From positions 13,144,001 to 13,208,000 of the forward strand of contig OX442316.1 in NCBI GenBank assembly GCA_949358305.1: 64,000 bases of DNA. The letters run 5' to 3'. The notes under the pieces were generated by a model. That model ran no database searches and was not told where the DNA came from. It worked only from the letters and a program-made list of their open reading frames with translations. This document shows, one piece after another, positions 34,801-47,103 of the stretch. This DNA comes from Strigamia acuminata. Taxonomy: Eukaryota; Arthropoda; Chilopoda; Geophilomorpha; Linotaeniidae. The position numbers and the translations under genes are program-made. Position 1 is the stretch's first letter. The number at the start of each line of letters is the position of its first letter.

Positions 34801-36990
34801 AGAATGATTATTTAATGAAGGTTTGTTGACCCGTGCATAAAACGATGGCCTTCTCTTTTACTCTGTTTGAACGAATGTCTATCACCTTGAGGGACAAGTG
34901 GGCTTCCATTAGCTAATTAACTATACTTGGTAGATCATTGGAAGTTGCAGAGGTGCCTCCAGATAGCAGCACTCGAGCTTGCAAAATTAAGAAAGGTGCA
35001 CTACATCACTGGTTCAGATGATTTCGAAGAGAAAAATACAATTAGGCTTGAGAAGTGAAGTTCTCGACTTTGCCTCATGTTTAATGCAGTGATAAAGAAA
35101 TGGATTTCTTTCCTTTTCTCGTGCACGCAATAAAGCTAAATATCCTCATTTGGGTATCTCTTCCTTTACCTTCGTGTTGGAACAACTCGCCTAACATATA
35201 ATTGACTTTTTAAATATACGGTATTTCTATACATGTGTGCGTAATTTTTTATTTAGTTTGGGAGATAAATCTTTATGTTTGCGTGATGACACTTTTTATA
35301 ATCTTGAATGAAGTGTTTTTTATCTATTAATTGATCATCTTTAAAGTTTATTTACTGTAAATGTTCTCATTGCGCGCGGAATGCTGATTTAACTATTGGT
35401 ATGCTTTACAACGCGACTGGAAAGTTCAAAAATGCATTTTCAAGTCCAAAAATGCATTTTTCAAGTCCAAAAATGCATTTAAGGTGCAAAATCGACTTTT
35501 TTAGATGGAAAATCTATTTTGTACGCTGAGGAATCTAGGTTCTGCGCCAACATTTACTGTACTTTTAGATTTCGATTAGTTTAGCTATGAGAAGTCAGAA
35601 CTAGTTTTTTAAATTACGAACTTTTGTAAAGATTGATTTAAAACAGTTGGTAACTTCTGAGAGTTTCACCAGATTGTATTCTATTTTTATTTCAAAAGTA
35701 CTTTTTTTTTGTATTTTAATATTAAATTTTTTATTTGTTGATGCGCAGAATATGTGAATCCTGCAATTCGCATTATGCCATGGATCACGTAGTGTTTTGA
35801 GTGTCTTATTGGCTGAACAGACGTGATGTATCATAAAAGCAACGAGAACTCCGTAGAGACGCGAAGATGGGTTGTAAAAAAATGGATATAAAAAAAAAAC
35901 AAAAAATAAAAAAAATAATAAGAAAAAAGAAAATAGTAGAAGGAGATACATTACCATACTACTCTGCCAGAGATGCCAACTCGAGCTCGTCTGAAGAGCC
36001 ATTCATCTTAGAAAGACTCTCATTAGCAAAGCCACTGTTGGAACGTGAAGACAATTAATATCAAATGCAATTTATTCTTTCTGACGTGCCCATTGGATGT
36101 GCAGATATGGTGGGTGAAGATAATTAGTTTTTTTGAAGCAAAAACAGAAAAAAAAGTAATTTTCTTTCTTTGGTTTTTCGACAATTGAATAGTATTGTTA
36201 TTCGGTTCTACGTCGTCTTAGCCAGTTCCTGAGCTAAGCTTTAAACTAGTTCACGGGAGGTAATATAAATAAATCGAGTTTTCGAGTTTGCCTTTCGCCA
36301 AACAGGCCATCTATTGTAGTAAAACTTGTGATTCGATAATGGGTTTGTCGCTTGCTTCACGGTGTACTGTACCTGATTGATGCGTCCATTTGGCATCCAA
36401 CTTGCCGTTTCATCTTGAGCTGTAGGCAACATCTCGTTAGGTAATGTCGTTAGGGGGAAGGGGACTGAAGTTACAAAGATGATAGTTAGAATAAAAGCAC
36501 TCGAGGCTTGATAAAGTAATAGAAAATTTTCAACCTCATTAGACAACATTCACAAAATGCGCAATTAAACTGCAATAAGATTTCACGGTCTGTTGTCGAC
36601 AATAATTCGATAAATGTGGTTCTTCTTCCGCCCGCTCGATGAGAGCTGGAGAAAATTTGTAATTCAGTTGTGAGAAGTAATTAATACTCGAGTCAAGTCT
36701 CGATGCAAACAAAGTGCTCTCAAAGTGGTTTGTTTGATTTGCGAATGGATGAAGAAAGCGGTTTGATTGTCATCTTAAAACGTGAAGTTGTTATGATTTC
36801 TTTTTCAAGTTTTCTTATGGGCATTGTATTCTTGCAAAGTGTAGGTTACTGCTTTCGAACACATGTTTATTTATTTAAACGGTGGAAGATGCAGCAAAAT
36901 TTTTAATTACAAAGATTTAGAGCTCTATCTGTTTTTTTAACTTTCGGAGGCATAAGGCTTTTCGTGTTGAGGGACAAATTTTTTCCTATT
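31856..36990. other. Non-coding, no supported gene
   Basis: Holds a strand-asymmetric C/A-rich block at about 33,330-33,550 (many ACCA, CAAC and CCAC words on the + strand), a tandem 20-22-bp repeat at 35,422-35,482 and several homopolymer runs. A short hydrophobic frame beginning ATGATTTCT near 36,794 was considered as a signal-peptide exon but lacks a good donor. No gene is supported. Confidence 0.5.
35422..35482. repeat. Short tandem repeat, about 3 x 20-22 bp
   Basis: Three consecutive copies of AAGTCCAAAAATGCATTTTTC with small differences (first copy AGTTC, third copy truncated). Each holds the palindrome-like AAATGCATTT. Confidence 0.85.
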
Positions 36991-37250
36991 TATTTTTTTT
37001 GCTGAAAATTTTTGACTATGTTTATACGATAATAGACTTTAACTCTCGTGAAATTTATAGTCATTAGTTACCTATTTAATTAATTATTCTGAATTGAAAT
37101 TTTCTGCTCCTTAAAGCTTCAGCATAACTTGTAAGGTGGCTTTGCTGCATTAGTAAAGAGCACTTCAGTCAACAGCTTTTGGCTTTTACCAGTAGTGTTT
37201 AAAACCGCCACCAGATGGTTCAAACTTCTTTATCATTATCATTATTATTG
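36991..37250 (+). repeat. Dispersed repeat family A, copy 2
   Basis: Second copy of the 166-428 repeat in the same orientation, with shared blocks throughout and the same last block CCAGATGGTTCAAACTT. It runs into an ATT microsatellite at its 3' end, whereas copy 1 has only TTATTTATTCTTATTG there. A 3' simple-repeat tail is common for non-LTR-mobilised repeats, but two copies are too few to classify it. Confidence 0.75.
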
Positions 37251-37274
37251 TTATTATTATTATTATTATTATTT
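37232..37274. repeat. (ATT)n microsatellite
   Basis: ATC/ATT trinucleotide repeat: two ATC units, then mostly ATT with one GTT interruption, abutting the 3' end of the family A repeat. Confidence 0.9.
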
Positions 37275-40200
37275 TCGCCCGCATTATTAGAATTGACATA
37301 TCTTTTAGTCATTTTCCAGATAAACGGTGTGTCCAGACGTTTGACTCACACTGTGTATATATATCTTTTTTTTTAAGGTTAAAACTCGATTTTATAAGTG
37401 TGAATTACAAAAGGTTAAATAAAAGTTAACTTTTAGATTTTAATTACTTTTAGTTGAAGAAAAATAGTTTTAAAAGGATTTCCTTTGCATTTATTAGCAG
37501 TTTGTTGAAAACCATGTCGGTTTTAAAGTTTGGCAACGAAGACAAATGAGAAATTAGTTTTAAATAGACAAGTAATGACAGTTTTCTTAAGTCGGTAATC
37601 GATAAATATGCTGCTCCTTGTTTGCGACTCACCGCGGTGAGTGTTGGGGGGTAGCAGAGGCAACGGGGGTTGTTATTTTCGTTTCTCTCGCGGGTGTGTT
37701 TGATGATAAGGGTTTTCCGCAGGTTAATCGTTCATCATTTTGTCATCTCTTGCCTGACTCGCCCGGTTGGATTTTGCTTCTTCGAGTGCAATTCCTGTTT
37801 GTCGGCTGCCAAAGTGGGATAAGTTGCAAGTTAATGAGTCGGAGCTCTTTCTTCGCTCTCTAAGAAGAATGTGTCTTGACTTTGTTGAAAATCCGGCCGA
37901 GGGAGTGTGATTTATTGATAAATTATGCCACTTTCAAACTCGAAAATTCTTTATTTTTTTTCCTTCTTTTCTTTTTTTTTAAAAGAGGCAAAGACATGCA
38001 GCTGAATGTAATTTCATTTCTAGCACTCTGCACTTGTCACTTGATGGCGCACTTAGCGACTGCAATTTGTAATAGAAATGCATATGGGAAATTAATTATA
38101 TTTCATAATGGTTGTCAACAGCGCTCGCTTTGCTAGAATCTAGAATATACATAATTTTACGACTGCTTTAATCGTGGGAGTTTGACCGGGCGCCTCACCG
38201 AGCAAAGTAAGATATCCTTTGACAAAATGGCGGAAAATTGAATTCATTAGTATAAAGTTAATTAATTTCGAAACGCTGTTTACTTATTAGTTGAGGAGGT
38301 TTTTTTGAGCTTTTACTGGCAATGTTGATGTTAATTCACTGGCTCGCTGTTTCCACGATTGTCGAGAACGAGGTTGCAAACGGTTCTTTTTCCTGCTGGC
38401 AAAATCCTTAGTAATTAGAAACGACGTGGCTTGGCGCCGCAGTGGTGGCAATTACTTTCGAACGCCATACCACAGCCGGCGTCGATGTAGGCCAAATTGA
38501 AGGCGTTCTCTCGCGCGTACTTGGCACCAATTTGCTGTGCAATCAACTAGTAATTGAGGTGTACATGATGTCCGAGGTATATTCGAGAATTAATGTGCTC
38601 ATTTCGCAAGCAAAATTCCTAAACTCTGCGTAATTTCTTCGCAGTGAAAGCCCCAAGTGCTCCAATAATCACACAAAGAGCAATTGATTTCAATATTTTT
38701 TTGAATTCAGAATGTTTTATTGCAGCAGTAACGATGCAGAAAGATTAGTTACTTTTTAATATGAAAATATTAAAAATTGAAGTCAATGTTTGAGGCTTTG
38801 ATTGAAAAAAAATGACAAGATTTTCTGACGTAATGAATTTATAAATTGAGAATCGTGCATGCCAGGTTTTCGTTTCTTTTTTCTCAGTATTAAAGTTTTT
38901 ATAATGTACGATTAAATTTTAATAAGACAGTTGATTAGTGTTGAGCAAGAAACTCGCTTTGTAAGTGATGTATGAGTGGGAAGCGACTCGGAAAGGGGAA
39001 AATGTTTTGAAAACAAAGTTTTTAAGTTTTGAGTTGTGACATTACATTTAAATTGTAAATATTTAGCAGTGAAAAATATGTTTTTGCGCTTTCATTTCGT
39101 ATATTCGATGAAGGATATAGTCGCAGTTGGTGAAGTGTTGCTGTTTATGCAGGGAGGAAAAATTTCATTTTGTGGGTAAAGAAGCTGGGTAAAGCAAAGT
39201 CGAGTGTACACATTACGCAGCCGAGTTGTGCATTAACTTGGGTCTGCTGCTTGTTGACAATAAATTTTTGAGTTACGAGCAATCATGCTTGCAGAGAGCG
39301 GGGAAAAATTTGAACAGTACTGCCATTTGGTTACGAGTGTAATCTACTTGTTATTTCACTTTTACTGTGTGGAAATGTAATGAGTTTTACCCACGGTTTG
39401 CTAGTTTATTCAACTTCTCGTAATAAATTTTGTTATTTTACTATTTTGTTATGTTAGTAAAATCGTTTCACCGGTGATTGGAATAATAAAATATCGGTTT
39501 ATTTTATTTTCTCTAGCATCACTTTGACTATATTTTCATTAAGTGCACTCAACGTTTCTGCTTTTGAGGTTTTTAGTGTTTCTGTAAACACTCAAATTGC
39601 AAATGGCTGCCACACAAGTTAGATGGGACCAAAAATTGTGAGAAAAAGAGGATTTGTGCTGAAAGAATGATGGAAAATGACTGTTATTTACTTGCAAAAC
39701 CCTAAAACTAAACTATAGAAACCACAGAAACTTTGAATATAATTTTCTGCGTGATTGATGTTGGAACAATTTTGTCAGAAATTAATTTTTAGTCGGTTTC
39801 GAGAATATCTCTTATGCCAATTATTGAAACAAGAATCCTTTTGATATTTCTTAATTAAGCATTATTTAGGTTTGACTGTAATACCCTTATGATGACTTAG
39901 TAACAATTAATTACATTTCTGGGCTCTATTAAAAACTGTTTTTTAAGATATTTTTAATTGGCATAAAACATAAAGCCGGTCGCACTGTAATTGGCGGTTA
40001 GTTAAGTGCATCTTTCGAGACACGTAATTTACAAGTTTTTATATATATTTTTCTCTTTTTTTTATATTTTGGAGATTGAAAAATCGATATCCTGTACTGG
40101 CAAATTGGTTTTGATGGCCAACTTTTATTGCTTTAACTCTTTATACCAAGCTAATAAAATAACCATTTGGGAATATGTGAAATTATATGTGGGCGAAATT

Positions 40201-40976
40201 AAAAGGGAAAAGAAAAATATGGTTTTTCTAGTAAATTGTATTGTCCATGTGACAAGCAGACATTGGCGCATTGTGCGAAGCGAGACAAGGCCATTAGCAG
40301 CCATCATTAAGTTGTTTCCCCGTTGCTTTTATACCCGTGATTCTATCTTTTCGAAAAGAGAGAGAGAGAGAGACATTGCACATTGCACATTGTCATTTAG
40401 CAGTGAGCTTTTCTCTTCCAAATTGCAGCCTCATTGCCATTACTAATCGCTCAGCGTGAATCCTGCATCACCAATCGTTTGCACAAGTCCCTCGTTGACG
40501 CTTGAGCATTTCATTGCAATTTGTCAGCCATTTGTAGTTTGCCCACGTTCCGTTGCCTACTTTAATAAGGCAAAGAAAGATTTTTTTGATTAGAGTTGGA
40601 GAAGTGTCTTACATTAGATTTTCGCTGGACTAAATGATGTATATTTGAAGGAATAAATGGTACAGAGTGAATGAAAATGTCAAAGTGCCGAGGGTTTTAT
40701 TACTCCTGATAACCTAGTTTCGGGCTTGCACTTGACTTCCGTGTTGGCGTATGCGTGCTCATTTATTCCATTACGATCGCCCATCTTGACGTTCGGGAAT
40801 CTGCTCTTTATGCCGACCAATCGGGATGGGAGTTGAAACTACAGGTTGTAAAAAAAATGTCCACTCTTATTATAGAGCATCTCGAGCATGAGGGGGAAAT
40901 TTGGATCTGATGGAAATTTGGCAAAGTGGATGTGTGAATGTGAAATAAAAAGACGAAAAGAATTGAAATGGAAAAG

Positions 40977-41031
40977 TTTTTTTTTTTTTTTTTTTTTTTT
41001 TTTCAAAAAGTATGGTATAAAGGGGGGGGGG
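40977..41031. repeat. Poly(T) tract and nearby poly(G) run
   Basis: 27 T (40977-41003) followed within 20 bases by a run of 10 G (41022-41031). A 10-G run is unusual in this AT-rich background and is also a likely site of sequencing error. Confidence 0.8.
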
Positions 41032-44000
41032 AGTGTTTTCCAGTGCTGTTATCAAAAAAAATATTTTATATGAGAAATAATTTTTTTTTCTTTTTATTTG
41101 GATATTTTTCAAAGATTTTTTTTGAAGCATTGTTTTGCCAAGTTTGTTATTAGCCAATTGAACTGACAGTTTTCTAGATGGAATTTTTTCCTTCTTTTTC
41201 CAAGAAGAGATTAGTTTTTACATAAATTGTTTAAATTCTAAATGTTTTTTGTTTGCAATTTTTTTTATTCATTTCACGAACCAGAAAAATTTGTTTTGTC
41301 AAGTTATTTTCTTCATATTTTTATTTTTTAAACTTTACATACAGAAAAAGAGATTTTCCACTTATTAAACAGTGATTTAGACACTAATTATCATACAAAA
41401 TTTATTGTTTGATGATAAAAAACGTACAAACTTAAATTTTAAGCATTTAAGCTTAAAAAATGGCGTCATAATGATGCAGATGGCACCTCTGACAATGTTC
41501 ATACAACATGAACTCTTTTAATCTATTCCAGGTTTGCCAATAGTCAACTTTTGTGTTGGATATTTTTTTTGTAATATAAATTGTAAAGCTAGAAAAGAAG
41601 AAGAAAAAACCTACCTACGGTATATTGCATTTTAATGAATATTGCGAATTTTATCTGCTTATTAATCTCATTAAAATTGCAGATCATGCTGTTTTAGTGT
41701 TGGGTTAGTTTTACGGTAATTTGTTTTTCTTATGGAGGTTGTTTTTATGCATATTTTCTTTTGTGAAGAAAGAAAAGGTGAAATCTTGTTTTCTCCAATG
41801 AATCAACATGAAAACAAGGAAGACAAAGGCTTTTTTTTTTATTACGAAACAAAAAAGATGCAACCAGTTTATCCCGTAGTGCAAATTAAGCAAACCCATT
41901 ACCATTTATACACGCATTCATTCTTTCTGCAATTTGTTGAGTTTATTGAGGAATTAGCACGTTGTTTTCTTCCTTTTTTTCTTCCAAATTTTATTTTTCA
42001 ATTTGATATTCATTAGTAGTTGCCATAATGACGAGTCTAAATTAAAATTGGGGTGGAGAAAGGAATAAAAGTTGACACATTGATGTGGGTGTGTGCCTCA
42101 TATAGTTAAAGATTTGAGACATCCCCAGCTGCCAAGGTTTTATTTATAGTATTCTAGCACGCCAAGATGACTGCAAATGTAATTGTTTACCCGGCATATT
42201 AGGCCTAAGCAAAAATTCATCAAATGTAGGGTTGTAATGCAGCTTTAATTTCAGACATGGTTGTATCGAACTATTCTATACATGAAATTTATTTTTTATT
42301 ACATTTAAAAAGAAAAATGTTAATTACTTAATGCACGAATTTCACATTAGTGGGTACTTGTTTAACCACAATTGAGAACATTAAAACACGAGCTGTACTA
42401 CTACTAATAGCATTGATCAAAGTAGCATTTAATGAATGCACCGTAAATCATCCTGTTTTTTTGCATCTTTACAAAATTGCACAGGGAATTCCTATGCAAT
42501 TCTGCAAATATCTGGCACGTGCATGTTCATTACATGATATTTGCTCGAAAAAAATATTTGAAACTGAATTTTGATAGTTAAACGTGGCGTATCAACATTT
42601 TGGCACTGCTGAATTTCCGTTTTTTAAATTTAAAGTTTAAGTGCAAAAAAAAAAATCAATACAGACGTTTTAAATTTCCATTTTATCGCATTATTTAAAC
42701 CACTTAGTACTGATTGATTAATCATCAGTATACCAATTAAAAAGAATTGTTTACCAATGAATAAACCAATCGTTTGTAGACAAATATTGCATTCAATTTA
42801 CACGAGGAGGTTTGAGCAGATAAATGCAGTTTCGACCGTAAATTTTTAATTCGGTTTATAAAATCGGAAAAATAATATTTCCCAATTGCAATTCTGCAGA
42901 CATAATAAATGCAATCTTGTATGGTTTGGGAGAAGAGGCAATTGAGTGCGATTTTATAAACAGAATAAGCAAGCAAATTGCTCAATCTGCAACATGAGAT
43001 AAACAAATCAACAAGATCTTCTTGCAACTGTATTGCTTATAATCGAGCTTTGGGGTCGTAAAAGATTTTCATTTTTCCTTTAAGCTTTTATAAAAATACG
43101 ATGATTTATTATGAGGTTCTTTGCCGGGTTAAAGTGAACTCTGGAGTGAAAAACCTCTCGACCAGTATTGCAACATGTTTCCCTTGTTCCCTTAATCCGG
43201 AAAGAAAAAGGAGGCCAATATTGGAATATTAGAAAATTTTACTCTCAGTTTTGCCCTTGCTGGTTAAAGATTAAATTACGCTGTCGTGTGGTTTTTGCTT
43301 TGCTTCATTTTTTAAATTTCTTTTTATATATTTGTTATTTTTATATCGTTTTTTTTTCTTTCGTCTTTTCATTCACTGTTGGTTTTGGAACTGTGTCTGT
43401 ATACTTACGTGTCAACACGTCTTATCGTCGCATTTATCAAGATTCCATTTAAGTCGGTGAAGTTTAGCCTTTATTTTTCTTTAAGTAAACTTGAGTATTA
43501 AACTAAATCGTTTAAACTAAATAAGCAAATAGAATTTTTGAGAAAAAAAATGGCTTTTTGTATTAGATGGATACAGATCACAGGTTTTGTAGTACAAATA
43601 GAACGAGAAAACTAGATTAAAAGAAGAAAAAAATGATTGTATTTGCACCGATGTTGTGTGCGGTTGATTTGTAGATACAGATAACACTTTTTCCATTCTA
43701 AAAATCGACCGAATTCGCTGTCAACTTTTTTATTTAAAAAAAAAGTAGAGCGAAAACTGCTTCTTTGTGGTCCGTAATCACATCTATTTGCACGAGTAAT
43801 GAATGTCTATTCTGGGCAGCCATCTACTTTCCGCAGCTACCATGCTTCATACAATTTTCATGCAAATATTTTCGATGACATGTAAAATTCCATTCCGACA
43901 TAACTCGTAATATATAAATATTCCTTTTCCTTCCGCCAAAAAAAAAAAAAAAAAATAGTGGTTTGGAAATTTATGTCCATTGCAGACTTTGAGTTCGTCC

Positions 44001-46099
44001 TCCGCATAAGAAACTAGTTTCTTTCGTCCAGAGAGTCATTGAAGAAATGATAGGATGAATTGGGCGAACACATTTGATGAGTAAGCGCGAGAAAACTCCC
44101 GTCAGATTTTGCGGTTCTGCCATCTAGAGTGTTAACTTAACCCTGATTTCGGGCACTGTTTACGGACGATTGAAACGGACGATCCCAAAGGTGACGATCG
44201 GGGCCATCATTCCGGACGAGTACCTTCTTTGCTCTCCGAAGCAAGGGTTTCGGTCTCGGGCCTAATGTGCCAGTGAACGTGAAAGGGGGTAAAAGGCTAA
44301 CGAGCCAAACCTCAAGGAAAGCAAAGTGCAAAGACAATGGCGTGTGTGTTGTCACTCAACGTGTCTATTAAGCAACCGGGGCGAATTATCAATTGCGCTT
44401 GTAGACTTACAGTTCGAAAATTAGATTACTTCTAAATTTCGAAGCGATGAAATTTTATCGTTGATTTTGTGAGTGAAAAATCGATGTCACGCGCCGAGCA
44501 AAGTTGGGCGCAACTACGCGGGTTATTTTCGCGATTCTAAATTGGTTGTGGCAATGAAAGACAACCGCAATAATTACGCAATCCTCCCAACCATCGAGTG
44601 AACTGATGGCCTCTTGAGTCGATAGACCAAAAGGATAAATAGCACTTTTTATTTTTTTGGCTCGTTGCAATTCCCATCTAATGCTCGATAAAATCTCCAA
44701 GTTGCGCATTTTTAAACGCATTTGCACACTTAATGCAATCTAAAAGTAATGTTCGTTTTCTCCAGCGCTTATTGTCTGACCTTAGTTCCCTAGATTTTTA
44801 ATTTCTTGGAGTGATCATAGCAAAAGTTAGTTTTGATGAGGCTGCATCAAGAATTAAGTTTGTTATTGCTTTGCAGTTTGCACACACGATAGCGTGTGTG
44901 CCGTTTTGACCTGAGATAAGCCTAAGGTCTTTAGAAAAGTAAACGGATAGAGGACATCCAATTCGAAATAAAACAATTGGTTGAATCAAAAGGATGCAGT
45001 TGGTTGTCGCGAGACCTTTGCGACGTGGAAAATGGGTTGTTAACCTCTTTGGGATTTCAATTATCTGCGAACCGACCGCAGAAACATCTAAGCTGGCTCT
45101 GTATAATAGCCACACGTGATCCGTGGTCGAAGCCATTGATTGGCAGTGGCTCTTCTTTCGCTCGGTACATCAATTGTTTGTGGAATAAAGAAGCAAGCGC
45201 TCGATCCAATTCTGCTTGTGAAAGGAATATGTGCGCAATATTATATTAAAATTTTACTTGTATCATCTCGCGGCAGATAATCAATTAGCATGCTCCTATA
45301 AATGAAGCCCTCTAAGGAATCTTATCACGAACAAGACGAATGCGAGTTCTATCAAGTGAAAGGGTCAGTGATAGTTCTCCTGGCTCCACTTGGGAAATCT
45401 TATTGAAGCTGCGTCATGGTAAAATTATCTCTCTCTGCGGTCACAGCTTGTAACTCCAGCTTGAGTTGCTCATCTCAGCTGGCAGTTTGACAAAACTATG
45501 GCTGGTTTTCAGTTAAGATGTTGAAACGTGATTACAAGCCAAAACTTACTTTCTACTTAACACCTCAACTCATTTCATTCTGCACTTCAATTCCACTCAT
45601 TTCCTGTGAAATAGAAATTGTGTTTATTGCTTTTATTTAAATGCACTTTGGTGGTTAATACTACTGTTTGGGGGCTCTATGGTTCAAAATATATTTCACA
45701 ATATATTGCTTTTCACTTACTGCATTCAAAAATTTATATAGCATTTTGTAGTCCTATATTATTTGTACATACAATAATGCAATAATACAATAATACAATT
45801 GAAAAAATTTATTTTGAAAATGCATTCATATTTAATTTGATAAATAATAGTTGTGAAAACTGGAGTTTTGAGTTAGAGAGAGGTGGGATAGCAACAAGAG
45901 AGTTCAACAATGAGGGGACACTTTTATGAGGGTGTGAAGTGTGTCCAGATGTGGAGTTTGACCTTGTTTAGCCTGTTTTCAGTTTTGTAGACCCCAAAAG
46001 TAGACACAATAAACTTGTTTTATTTTGAGCAGCAGCCAAACCAGCAAAAATAGTAAATATAACTAGTTTTAAAATATACAAAAGATAAATTCGACCTGC

Positions 46100-46240
46100 G
46101 ACATTTCAAAATAGTATTGGGAATGCATTTCATTATCATTTGCAAACCAATAGCACACAAAAATGTATTACAAAAGGCATTCTCGCGAAACCCAATGCAT
46201 TTCAAAATACATTGCAAATGCAATATAATTTCAGTGTATT
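46100..46240 (-). repeat. Dispersed repeat family C, copy 2 (inverted)
   Basis: The reverse complement matches 23498-23635: AAATTATATTGCA, ATGTATTTTGAAATGCATTGGGTTTC, CGAGAATGCCTTTTGTAATACATTT. Related ATGCATT/CAATAATAC-rich sequence at 45,700-45,840 may be a further part or an additional degenerate copy. Confidence 0.65.
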
Positions 46241-46788
46241 TTTGAGTTTGAATTTATGATAAACTGTATAGTGTGTATCAAAGGGCTCAATGTATCGCAT
46301 GCTGGTGAGCTACATTTTGAAAATGTTCACAGTTTCAGTGAACATCCTCTGTATTTACTTATGGGAGAGATTTGAGCTCGGACTGAGGGGGGCAATAAAA
46401 ATTAATATATTTTAATCTCCAGATTTTTTTTTTGGCAATAAGAATTTATTTTACTAATGAACATTTTTCTTTTGACGAGCGGCAAAAGTTTGGTAGGAGT
46501 TTTAATTAAATTCAACGCAATTTACTCACCTTGCTCAGCCCATTTGAGTTCAGTGAAAGTAAGCTGCACCTGTGGGGTTTCGGCTCTGCGTGGCGTGATG
46601 ATTAGTATTATCTGAAAAACCTTTACGATACGCAACTTAATTTGTGATTTTTCTCTCTTTCAATTTAATCAGATTTAATCTTTTTCTCACATTGCAAAAA
46701 AAATAAAAATAATAAAAATAAAAATAAAAAATTTCATGACAGTGCACAACAAAATGCTAATAATTTAATTTATTTTTTTGACTGATAG

Positions 46789-47103
46789 GTGCCTTGGAAG
46801 ACATGGTCGGCCCACTATTCGTCACTGAACCCTCTTATCGCTTGGATTTCTCCAACAGTTCCGGGGCACGTTTGGACTGTTTGGCACACGGTGTTCCCCC
46901 GCCTCGAATTTCGTGGCACACGGCCGATGGATCTCTGGTGGCCGATGTGGTCCGATTGCGCAGAGTCTACTCTAATGGTACAGTTCTGTTTCCACCGTTT
47001 CGAGCCGAGGATTATCGTCAGGATGTGCACGCTAACGTGTACTTGTGTCTCGCATCCAATTCTATTGGGTCTATCATCAGCCGAGAGGTGAACGTCAGAG
47101 GAG
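46789..47103 (+). CDS. Dscam: Dscam-like exon: Ig1
   Basis: 315 nt, acceptor TGATAG/GT, donor GAG/GTGAGT, entering and leaving in phase 1. It reads ALEDMVGPLFVTEPSYRLDF and continues through the Ig1 cysteines (RLDC... and VYLC...), the core Trp (RISWHT) and the Dscam-diagnostic FPPFRAEDYRQDVHA, ending SIISREVNVRG. Two potential N-glycosylation sites (NSS, NGT) are present. It corresponds to exon 3 of insect Dscam1, in which Ig1 is also one constant exon. The mature protein probably begins a few residues before GPLF, after a signal peptide encoded upstream. Confidence 0.95.

Larger units (their letters stand above)
37275..46788. other. Non-coding upstream region or first intron of the Dscam-like gene
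   Basis: The first identifiable exon begins in phase 1, so at least one coding exon with the signal peptide must lie upstream. I could not identify it here or anywhere in the first 46 kb. The region contains less AT-rich patches (38,170-38,540; 44,100-44,350; 45,000-45,230), a (GA)n run at 40,359-40,372, a 27-T tract with a 10-G run (40,977-41,031), and repeat family C at 46,100. No product is recognisable in any frame. Confidence 0.5.

Noticed and set aside
36794-36844. Short hydrophobic frame (ATG ATT TCT ... CAA AGT) considered as the Dscam-like signal exon
   Set aside because: The only phase-compatible donor (G/GTTACT) is poor and there is no supporting upstream signal. It remains an unproven possibility.
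40006-40446. 146-codon plus-strand frame with a hydrophobic N-terminus, considered as a signal-peptide exon
   Set aside because: The hydrophobic stretch derives from T-rich low-complexity sequence, and no phase-1 donor follows it.
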